A DNA stretch of 5,398 bases from Dehalococcoidia bacterium (GTDB lineage Bacteria; Chloroflexota; Dehalococcoidia; Dehalococcoidales; JAUVZE01), in the NCBI GenBank assembly GCA_030602665.1, contig JAUVZE010000080.1, forward strand, positions 1 through 5,398, given 5' to 3'. The notes under the pieces are model-generated. The model was not told the origin of the DNA. It ran no database searches and saw only the letters and a list, made by a program, of their open reading frames with translations. The translations under genes were made by a program, and so were the position numbers. Positions 1 through 4,609 of the stretch are shown in pieces. Every line of letters starts with the position of its first letter. Within the stretch, counting starts at the first letter, position 1.

Positions 1-252
1 AAAAGAAACTACCAGGCGACCCTATTTTCGCTGAATCGGCTGGCAGACTATCTTAGTGTCAAGAGACAATATCTGTGGCAGCTAGCTGGACTGCTTGAGG
101 ATATGGACTACGATGCCAAAACTACATTTGGTGACCCCCAGCTGCGGTTTCATTTTGCCCAGGTTGATAAGCTACCTAGAGCAGCCAGAAATCTGATAAT
201 TAGCCTTATTGAGGCCGCAATTATCTTCCTTGACAGAGGCGCAATAAACTAG
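1..252 (+). CDS. 3' end of a gene with a helix-turn-helix-like segment (partial)
   Basis: An open frame runs from the left edge (frame 1) to a TAG at 250-252, giving the last 83 residues of a protein. Near its start (visible residues about 11-29) is LNRLADYLSVKRQYLWQLA, which has the spacing and residue pattern of the second and recognition helices of an XRE/Cro-type helix-turn-helix. The following region, with QVDKLPRAARNLIISLIEA (about 57-75), resembles the helical tail after the HTH in such regulators. From this I infer a DNA-binding protein, probably a transcriptional regulator, but the first HTH helix lies beyond the edge and the match is by eye only. The start and promoter are outside the window. 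There is no U-rich terminator after the stop, only a 5-bp hairpin. Coding character is supported by a continuous frame with sensible amphipathic composition; the function is uncertain. Confidence 0.55.
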   Translation, partial: KRNYQATLFSLNRLADYLSVKRQYLWQLAGLLEDMDYDAKTTFGDPQLRFHFAQVDKLPRAARNLIISLIEAAIIFLDRGAIN

Positions 253-558
253 GCGCCAGTCTACCTGGCAAACCCGTATTCATTCCGTGACAAAGAAATA
301 ACGCGGATCTAAACCACCTGACTATTAGTTAAGGTGCGCCTTGGTTTGAGAACTCAACAATAAGCCACCTTGTGTCCCTTGAGAATCATCTCAGCCATAG
401 CTTTTACCTCCATATGCCACTAATTGCCGCCTCAATGCATCTTTACATCGACCCGTAATATGGTAACAAGCCTTGGTGTGGATAGATATAGTAATGGCTG
501 AGAAGCAGCCATAGTCTCATTTTGTATACCTCAGAAGGTAATCGGTTCGCTTCTATAG
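253..558. other. Intergenic stretch without a convincing gene
   Basis: No long open frame with a plausible start is present on either strand. Visible items are a 5-bp hairpin right after the upstream stop (GCCAG 255-259 with CTGGC 265-269, no T-run after it), and on the minus strand a 19-codon ORF with a good Shine-Dalgarno site (see separate entry). All six frames between about 300 and 540 are broken by stops within roughly 45 codons. The stretch could be a decayed gene or simply the regulatory region of the small gene that follows; I cannot decide. Confidence 0.5.
354..413 (-). other. Very short minus-strand ORF with ribosome binding site (19 codons)
   Basis: On the minus strand an ATG at 413-411 and a second in-frame ATG at 398-396 open a frame that ends at TGA (356-354), reading MEVKAMAEMILKGHKVAYC. 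The inner ATG is preceded by GGAGG (411-407) with 8 bases between, an excellent Shine-Dalgarno arrangement. The frame is far too short for a domain and I do not recognise it. After the TGA the same frame continues for 14 codons before a TAG. It may be a leader peptide, the stump of a decayed gene, or chance. Confidence 0.2.
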
Positions 559-564
559 TATAAT
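559..564 (+). promoter_or_regulatory. -10 box TATAAT for the small downstream gene
   Basis: A perfect TATAAT lies at 559-564. A start of transcription 6-8 bases downstream would fall near 571, leaving a leader of about 20 bases that carries the Shine-Dalgarno site of the ORF at 592. No good -35 hexamer is visible at 16-18 bases upstream, so the promoter may be weak or activator-dependent. Confidence 0.5.
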
Positions 565-579
565 GATTGAAAAACCATC

Positions 580-585
580 GGAGGG
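580..585 (+). promoter_or_regulatory. Shine-Dalgarno site GGAGGG of the small ORF
   Basis: GGAGGG at 580-585 sits 6 bases before the ATG at 592. This is near-ideal spacing and is the main reason to regard the 36-codon frame as a real gene. Confidence 0.6.
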
Positions 586-591
586 CCAGAT

Positions 592-702
592 ATGTCTGAA
601 AACAAGATTCTTGAAGAATTAAGGAAATCTTCAAAGCAATCAGCCATTCCCTTTGGGGTTGCACTTTTATTAGCGGCATTAGCTTTTTCACCCATTAAGT
701 GA
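592..702 (+). CDS. Small single-pass membrane protein, 36 aa, unknown function
   Basis: ATG at 592 opens a 36-codon frame ending in TGA (700-702). The N-terminal half (MSENKILEELRKSSKQS) is charged and probably helical. Residues about 18-35 (AIPFGVALLLAALAFSPI) form an uninterrupted hydrophobic stretch long enough for one membrane span, ending in a lysine. Upstream are a perfect -10 box (559-564) and a GGAGGG site 6 bases before the start, so promoter, ribosome site and ORF line up as a small transcription unit. The lysines/arginine before the span would favour N-terminus inside by the positive-inside rule. I do not recognise a family. It lies 62 bases before smpB on the same strand but smpB seems to have its own promoter. 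Small proteins of this size are commonly missed by gene callers. Chance is the alternative, but the combined signals argue for a gene. Confidence 0.55.
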   Translation: MSENKILEELRKSSKQSAIPFGVALLLAALAFSPIK

Positions 703-750
703 GTTTAGGTTGATATAAACTGCTTTGCCCTAGCTATAACTATGATAAAA

Positions 751-759
751 TGATATAAT
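751..759 (+). promoter_or_regulatory. Extended -10 promoter TGATATAAT abutting smpB
   Basis: TGATATAAT at 751-759 matches the extended -10 consensus (TGnTATAAT) exactly. The smpB ATG begins at 765, only 5 bases after the box, so transcription from this promoter would start at or next to the A of the ATG. No clear -35 is seen at the right spacing, which an extended -10 can tolerate. A weaker alternative upstream is TTGATA (710-715) with TATAAC (735-740), 19 bases apart. Confidence 0.5.
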
Positions 760-764
760 TAAGA

Positions 765-1220
765 ATGGCGATAAAGACAGTAGCTACCAACCGCAAGGCG
801 TATCACGAATATCATGTACAGGATAGCATTGAAGCTGGTATTGCCCTCACTGGCACTGAGATAAAATCAATCCGTACCGGGAGAGTGAATCTGCGTGATG
901 CTTACGTCAGGCCTGAGGCAGGTGAATTATGGTTATTGAATGCTCATGTTGCCCGCTATGAGCCAGGTAGCTATCTGAGCCATGAGCCAACGAGACGGCG
1001 GAAGCTTTTACTACACCGTAAACAAATTGATAACCTCATCAGTAAGGTGCAAGAAAAGGGCTTTACTTTGGTGCCACTGAAATTATATATTAAAAATGAC
1101 ATTGCTAAAGTTGAGGTGGCGTTAGCCAAGGGTAAAAGGCAATATGATAAACGAGAAGCCATCACTCGCCGGGAGACAGAAAGAGAACTCAGAAGAGTCA
1201 TAAAGAGACAGCGATTGTAA
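765..1220 (+). CDS. smpB: SsrA-binding protein SmpB
   Basis: This encodes SmpB (151 aa, within the usual 145-165), the cytoplasmic partner of tmRNA in trans-translation: it binds the tRNA-like end of tmRNA, escorts it with EF-Tu to the empty A site of a stalled ribosome and mimics the codon-anticodon part of a tRNA. The family signature is clear: NRKAYHEY (residues 9-16), EAGIALTGTEIKSIRTG (23-39), VNLRDAYV (41-48), the RKLLLHR segment (79-85), and GKRQYDKRE (123-131) followed by the basic helical tail (RRETERELRRVIKRQRL) that enters the mRNA channel. Tyr127 occupies the position of His136 in E. coli SmpB. The ATG at 765 is chosen because the N-terminal family motif starts a few residues later; there is no Shine-Dalgarno site, but an extended -10 box ends at 759, so the mRNA may be leaderless. 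ssrA follows 36 bases after the stop, so the two partners are adjacent and probably co-transcribed. Confidence 0.97.
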   Translation: MAIKTVATNRKAYHEYHVQDSIEAGIALTGTEIKSIRTGRVNLRDAYVRPEAGELWLLNAHVARYEPGSYLSHEPTRRRKLLLHRKQIDNLISKVQEKGFTLVPLKLYIKNDIAKVEVALAKGKRQYDKREAITRRETERELRRVIKRQRL

Positions 1221-1230
1221 AGGAGGTGAT
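1219..1230 (+). promoter_or_regulatory. Orphan sequence fully complementary to the 16S rRNA 3' end
   Basis: AAAGGAGGTGAT at 1219-1230 overlaps the smpB stop codon and is complementary over 12 bases to the usual 3' tail of bacterial 16S rRNA (ATCACCTCCTTT). No ATG, GTG or TTG lies at translational spacing: the next bases read into a small hairpin (ACAGC 1233-1237 with GCTGT 1241-1245) and then the tmRNA starts at 1257. It therefore does not serve an obvious ORF. It could hold ribosomes or 30S subunits at the smpB 3' end, or be a relic of a lost gene start. Confidence 0.45.
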
Positions 1231-1256
1231 TTACAGCTAAGCTGTCCATCGCCAAT

Positions 1257-1612
1257 GGGGACGCAAGGGTTCGACAGGGGAGGTAGGCTACAGGGTTGCA
1301 AGCCGAGGTGTGCCACTAACCTCGCAAAACCAGTGGCAAAAAATTAACTGACGAATCAGTTCTACTCGCTGCTTAATTAAGTAGGCAGCACATCCAACCT
1401 GACCTTGCCTCAATGGGTTGGGATTGGGTGCCGAAAAATTGAGGTGCCGCAGTCCAGACGTCGATAAGGACTGCGAAAGAGACTATCGACTGGCTTAGCT
1501 AAACTCGGTCGGCAGAGGTTAGCTAGGCGAAATTAAAGAGCTGACTAAGCTTGTAGTATATTCTGGGCAGCTTCTTCTGGACGGGGAGTTCAATTCTCCC
1601 CCGTCTCCACCA
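1257..1612 (+). ncRNA. ssrA: Transfer-messenger RNA (tmRNA), one-piece
   Basis: This RNA enters stalled ribosomes charged with alanine, then serves as a template that adds a degradation tag and a stop codon. The acceptor stem pairs GGGGACG (1257-1263) with CGTCTCC (1602-1608), with a G-U at the third pair, the alanyl-tRNA synthetase identity element; the ACCA end (1609-1612) is encoded. The D-like part contains GGGTTCGAC (1267-1275) and the T loop is TTCAATT (1589-1595). Four pseudoknots fold: PK1 (1304-1309/1319-1324 and 1311-1317/1332-1338), PK2 (1394-1399/1416-1421 and 1408-1413/1439-1444), PK3 (1449-1455/1468-1474 and 1460-1466/1484-1490), PK4 (1493-1502/1519-1528 and 1508-1513/1540-1545). 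P2 includes CAAGC (1299-1303) with GCTTG (1549-1553). The 356-nt size is normal. No separate promoter is evident between smpB and it, so processing from a joint transcript is likely. Confidence 0.97.
1350..1376 (+). other. tmRNA tag reading frame (DESVLLAA, stop TAA)
   Basis: The frame GAC GAA TCA GTT CTA CTC GCT GCT TAA encodes DESVLLAA, with the hydrophobic LAA end that ClpXP-type proteases recognise. The resume codon is placed at GAC 1350 because PK1 ends at 1338 and 11 bases (as in E. coli) lie between, and because the preceding TAACT carries T at -5 and A at -4, matching the UAGUC of E. coli. The same frame stays open upstream to GGC 1335 (longer tag GKKLTDESVLLAA), but GGC lies inside PK1, which makes that reading less likely. 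Confidence 0.7.
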
Positions 1613-1621
1613 GTTGAAAAT

Positions 1622-1657
1622 CGGGCTCTAGGTCAACACCGGAGCCCGTTAATTTTT
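1622..1657 (+). terminator. Intrinsic terminator of smpB-ssrA, possibly bidirectional
   Basis: CGGGCTC (1622-1628) pairs perfectly with GAGCCCG (1642-1648); inside, GGT (1631-1633) pairs with ACC (1638-1640) around a CAAC loop. On the plus strand it is followed by TTAATTTTT (1649-1657). It begins 10 bases after the tmRNA CCA end. Read on the minus strand the hairpin is followed by ATTTT, so it may also stop transcription arriving from fdhA. Confidence 0.85.
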
Positions 1658-1672
1658 CTAAGTAATAAACTT

Positions 1673-1711
1673 AATGGGATTTAGAAGGGCTTTGCCTGTT
1701 TCAATCCCGTT
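1673..1711. repeat. Imperfect hairpin, 9-bp outer stem
   Basis: AATGGGATT (1673-1681) pairs with AATCCCGTT (1703-1711), nine pairs including one G-T. Inside, GAA (1684-1686) can pair with TTC (1700-1702) and GGGC (1687-1690) with GCCT (1694-1697, one G-T) around TTT, with small bulges. There is no T-run, so it is not a standard terminator. It may be part of the same intergenic repeat cluster or a 3' RNA structure. Confidence 0.4.
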
Positions 1712-1752
1712 GCTAAACAAACTCAGCTAATGAGCCTGACCTAATGGGGTGT

Positions 1753-1778
1753 CTAAGAGGGGCACTAGCCTCTCTTAG
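1753..1778. repeat. 10-bp inverted repeat with 6-base loop
   Basis: CTAAGAGGGG (1753-1762) and CCTCTCTTAG (1769-1778) pair over ten positions (one G-T) around CACTAG. Neither side has a T-run. It stands 8 bases before the next, stronger palindrome; the two together look like a REP- or MITE-type intergenic element. Confidence 0.55.
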
Positions 1779-1786
1779 TAAATCTT

Positions 1787-1812
1787 CCCCCTCTCCTTTG
1801 AAGGAGAGGGGG
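1787..1812. repeat. 12-bp C/G-rich palindrome, likely a copy of a dispersed repeat
   Basis: CCCCCTCTCCTT (1787-1798) and AAGGAGAGGGGG (1801-1812) are perfect inverted repeats separated by two bases; as RNA this would be an 11-bp stem with a TTGA loop. It is followed by ATTAAGGGAGTGAGGT (1813-1828). This arrangement resembles dispersed intergenic palindromes I know from many environmental bacterial genomes; only one copy is in the window, so the repeat status is inference. Its position after the fdhA stop (about 100 bases) could protect or end that mRNA. Confidence 0.6.
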
Positions 1813-1915
1813 ATTAAGGGAGTGAGGTAGATGAATATTAACGAGATTTTTGGTAACTTTTCCTTCCCACCCCCGAGGCAAATCAATATTGTTTAAGTGG
1901 CTGTTTACCAAGTCA

Positions 1916-4597
1916 CTACGGACAGCGAACCGCTTGGCCATTCCTCTCAATTCTTACCGCACACACCTTAAGTTCTGGTATCTTGGATACGGGGTCAAGA
2001 ACCGGGTTAGTGAGTACATTGGTGGGGCTTTCCGCAAAATGGAAAGTCATGAAGACCACCCCGACTGGTGAAGCCTCGGTTACCTTAGCCTTGGCAATCA
2101 CCGCTCCTCGCCGAGAGATGACTTTTACCGTCTCACCATCGGTAATATCTAACCTCAGGGCATCTTCAGGGTTTATTTCTACCTGTTCTTCACCTTTGAA
2201 TATGTTGAGTCCGGTTACTTTTCGGCTCATGGTACCAGTGTGGAAGTGAAATAGACTGCGCCCCGTGGTCAGAATCAGGGGATACTCATCATCAGGTAGT
2301 TCCATAGGTGGCTTATACTCCAGGGGTATAAACCTGCCCTTACCCCGGGTGAACTGCTCAGTATGGAGGATAGGAGTCCCTGGGTGTTCTGGGGTAGGAC
2401 AGGGCCACTGCAAGCCTCCGTTATCCAAACGTCCATAGGAAATGCCACCGTAGCTTGGAGTAAGACGAGCAATCTCATCCATAATTTGAGACGGATGCGC
2501 AAAATTAAAGCCTTTGCTCCCCATCCTCTGCGCAATCTGGCAGGTAATCCACCAGTCATGTTTAGAGTTGCTTATAGGCTCTATGGCTTTCCTTACCCGC
2601 TGTACCCTCCGCTCCGTATTAGTGAAGGTGCCATCCTTCTCGGCAAAGGTAACCGACGGCAGAACAACATCGGCTAGCTGGGCTGTCTCAGACAGGAAAA
2701 TATCCTGAACCACTAGAAGCTCCAGCTTCTCAAGCGCCTCTCGGACATGAGAGGCATCAGGGTCGCTTAGCATGGGGTTCTCGCCAACAAGGTAGAGAGC
2801 CTTCACCTTCCCCTGGTAAGCAGCTTCCAGCATCTCAGTCATAGTTAGTCCCGGAGTGAGAGAAAGTGTGCCACCCCAAGCCACCTCAAACTTCTCCTTA
2901 ATAGCCGGGGCAGCTACTGCCTGATAGCCGGGATAGACATTGGGCAGAGCACCCATATCGCAAGCGCCCTGCACATTATTCTGTCCTCTTAGTGGATTAA
3001 CACCGCTACCTGGCTTACCAATATTGCCGGTAAGCATCGCCAAGTTAGCGGTAGCGATAACATTATCCGTGCCGTGGGAGTGCTGGGTTATACCCATTGC
3101 ATAAAGAATGGCGGCTGGGTGGTTGGTAGCGTACATTCTGGCGGCGGCTGCTATTTGGTTTTGAGGTACCTCGGTAATCTTTTCCACAAATGCCAGGTCA
3201 AAGCCATTAAGCGCCTCTCTAAAAGCCTCAAAGTTCTCGCAACGCTCCTCTATAAAAGCTAGGTCATGCAGCTCCTCATCAACAATGACCTTCATCATAC
3301 CCATCAGCAGGGCGACATCACTGCCTGGTCGTTGACTCAGCCATATATCGGCAAAGCGACAGAGATGTATCTCACGGGGATTGGCCACGATGAGCTTTGT
3401 CCCCCGGCGCACCGCCTTCTTCACGTTAAACCCAATCACCGGATGAGTTTCGGAGGTGTTGGTGCCAATAGCCAGAATGCAGGTGGCATCACTAATATCA
3501 TTGTTGGAGTTGGTCATGGCTCCACTGCCAAAGCTTTGCACCAGCCCCGCCACCGAGGGAGCATGGCACAAGCGAGCACAGTGGTCAACATTATTGGTGC
3601 CCAGCACTGCCCGGGCAAATTTCTGAATAATATAATTGTCCTCGTTGGTGCACTTAGCTGAGGAGATTACGGCTACCTGGTCCCTATAGTCAGTCAGTTT
3701 ACTGGCAACTAGGTCTAGTGCTTCATCCCAGGTGGCCTCGACTAATTTCCCCTCTCGCCTAATCAGTGGAGTGGTTAGGCGCTCCGGGTGATGAACAAAT
3801 TCAGCAATGCCGTAGCGACCCTTGACACAGAGCCGTCCCTTATTGGCGGGGTTTTCTCTATCACCCCGAACCGATACAATGCGGTCATCACGGATGCCCA
3901 GGTACATCCCGCAACCAACACCACAATAAGGGCAGATAGTCGCTACCTCTCGGGTAGGCGGCAGGGCATTTTTAGGCATCAAGGCGTTAACCGGGCAGCG
4001 GTCAACACACTCTCCACAGGACTGGCAAATTGATTCTAGAAGCGGCCTATCACCAAAGGGGCTGACCCGGCTGGGGTAGCCACGGTCAACTATTTCAATG
4101 GCGTTGATAACAGTTACTTCATCGCAGGCACGCACGCACTTACCGCAAAGAATGCAGTAATTGCGGTCAAGGTAGAAAAACGGGTTACTGGTATCAATCG
4201 GGAGTGACCTATCTATGCTGGGGAAACGTCGCTCGGTAATGCCGAGATAGGCAGCGACCTTCTGCAAATCACACTGCTGGTTTTTAGGACAGGTGAGGCA
4301 ATCCAGAGGATGCTCAGCGATAAGTAATTCAACAGCAATGCGACGAACTTTGTTGACCGCCGGTGTCTCGGTGCGTACTACCATCCCATCAGTAGCTGGG
4401 GTAGTGCAGGTAGTGGGTAGTCCTCGCATATTTTCAATTTCGACCACGCACAAACGGCAGCCCCCATATGGCTCCAGGTCAGGGTCATAGCAGAGAGTAG
4501 GGATATAGATATCAGCCAACTGGGCTGCTTCCAGTACGGTCATCCCTTTCTTCGCGGTAACCTCTTGACCGTTAATGGTTAGTCTGATTTCGTCCAC
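1916..4597 (-). CDS. fdhA: Formate dehydrogenase alpha subunit, NuoG-like N-terminus, catalytic Cys
   Basis: This 893-residue protein interconverts formate and CO2 at a molybdenum or tungsten bis-pterin site and passes electrons through iron-sulfur clusters. In order: a [2Fe-2S] domain (Cys36, 47, 50, 64), a NuoG-type His-Cys3 [4Fe-4S] site (His96, Cys100, 103, 109), two ferredoxin [4Fe-4S] motifs (Cys148/151/154/158 and 191/194/197/201), the catalytic-domain [4Fe-4S] site (Cys222, 225, 229, 257), then the molybdopterin domains and the C-terminal dinucleotide-binding domain (about 770-890). The active site is CARLCHAPS with Cys344-His345, where E. coli FdhF has Sec140-His141, and Arg537 in NPLRGQNNVQG matches FdhF Arg333 with the same spacing of 193. 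No signal peptide or membrane segment is seen, so it is cytoplasmic. The start is GTG at 4597 with AGGAGG 4 bases upstream; the [2Fe-2S] domain begins at once. The upstream flavoprotein gene ends 12 bases before it, so both are in one operon. Another molybdopterin oxidoreductase is possible but less likely given these residues. Confidence 0.93.
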   Translation of the reverse strand: MDEIRLTINGQEVTAKKGMTVLEAAQLADIYIPTLCYDPDLEPYGGCRLCVVEIENMRGLPTTCTTPATDGMVVRTETPAVNKVRRIAVELLIAEHPLDCLTCPKNQQCDLQKVAAYLGITERRFPSIDRSLPIDTSNPFFYLDRNYCILCGKCVRACDEVTVINAIEIVDRGYPSRVSPFGDRPLLESICQSCGECVDRCPVNALMPKNALPPTREVATICPYCGVGCGMYLGIRDDRIVSVRGDRENPANKGRLCVKGRYGIAEFVHHPERLTTPLIRREGKLVEATWDEALDLVASKLTDYRDQVAVISSAKCTNEDNYIIQKFARAVLGTNNVDHCARLCHAPSVAGLVQSFGSGAMTNSNNDISDATCILAIGTNTSETHPVIGFNVKKAVRRGTKLIVANPREIHLCRFADIWLSQRPGSDVALLMGMMKVIVDEELHDLAFIEERCENFEAFREALNGFDLAFVEKITEVPQNQIAAAARMYATNHPAAILYAMGITQHSHGTDNVIATANLAMLTGNIGKPGSGVNPLRGQNNVQGACDMGALPNVYPGYQAVAAPAIKEKFEVAWGGTLSLTPGLTMTEMLEAAYQGKVKALYLVGENPMLSDPDASHVREALEKLELLVVQDIFLSETAQLADVVLPSVTFAEKDGTFTNTERRVQRVRKAIEPISNSKHDWWITCQIAQRMGSKGFNFAHPSQIMDEIARLTPSYGGISYGRLDNGGLQWPCPTPEHPGTPILHTEQFTRGKGRFIPLEYKPPMELPDDEYPLILTTGRSLFHFHTGTMSRKVTGLNIFKGEEQVEINPEDALRLDITDGETVKVISRRGAVIAKAKVTEASPVGVVFMTFHFAESPTNVLTNPVLDPVSKIPELKVCAVRIERNGQAVRCP

Positions 4598-4601
4598 AAC
4601 T

Positions 4602-4607
4602 CCTCCT
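4602..4607 (-). promoter_or_regulatory. Shine-Dalgarno site that fixes the GTG start of fdhA
   Basis: On the minus strand AGGAGG (4607-4602) followed by AGTT leads to the GTG at 4597-4595. It lies in the 12-base gap after the TGA of the upstream gene (4612-4610). There is no ATG at suitable spacing, and the [2Fe-2S] domain begins within the first residues, so GTG is the start. Confidence 0.85.
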
Positions 4608-4609
4608 GG

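Larger units (their letters stand above)
1658..1915. other. Non-coding, hairpin-rich region between two convergent units
   Basis: No plausible gene is present on either strand; short open frames here are translations of the repeat-like palindrome. The region holds three consecutive inverted repeats (1673-1711, 1753-1778, 1787-1812, each listed separately). The last 100 bases (about 1813-1915) before the fdhA stop show only weak features: a CAATATTG palindrome and a distant TTGGTAA/TTACCAA pair. There is no classical hairpin plus T-run directly after fdhA. Confidence 0.6.

Noticed and set aside
354..356. In-frame TGA in the short minus-strand ORF read as selenocysteine
   Set aside because: The frame continues for only 14 codons afterwards, no SECIS-like stem was found, and no selenoprotein family is recognisable.
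443..691. 82-codon minus-strand open frame opposite the small ORF
   Set aside because: It has no Shine-Dalgarno site at its start, an unusual composition, and overlaps the promoter, ribosome site and frame of the better supported plus-strand small gene.
971..1316. Minus-strand open frames across smpB and the start of ssrA
   Set aside because: They are shadows of the well supported smpB gene and tmRNA and have no start signals.
1255..1347. ATG frame starting two bases before the tmRNA, behind the strong Shine-Dalgarno-like site
   Set aside because: It would lie inside the acceptor stem and PK1 of tmRNA, and the spacing from the GGAGG core is about 28 bases, too long for normal initiation.
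1698..1716. GTTTCAATCCC-like string reminiscent of some CRISPR repeat ends
   Set aside because: Only one copy is present and there is no spacing pattern; it is one arm of a local hairpin.
1765..1950. 61-codon minus-strand open frame
   Set aside because: Much of it is a translation of the palindromic repeat (giving NPPLLQRRG-type sequence) and it overlaps the end of fdhA; it is a by-product of the repeat.
2363..4490. Several plus-strand open frames of 60-130 codons opposite fdhA
   Set aside because: The minus-strand fdhA frame is continuous with all family motifs; the plus-strand frames have no ribosome sites or recognisable domains.
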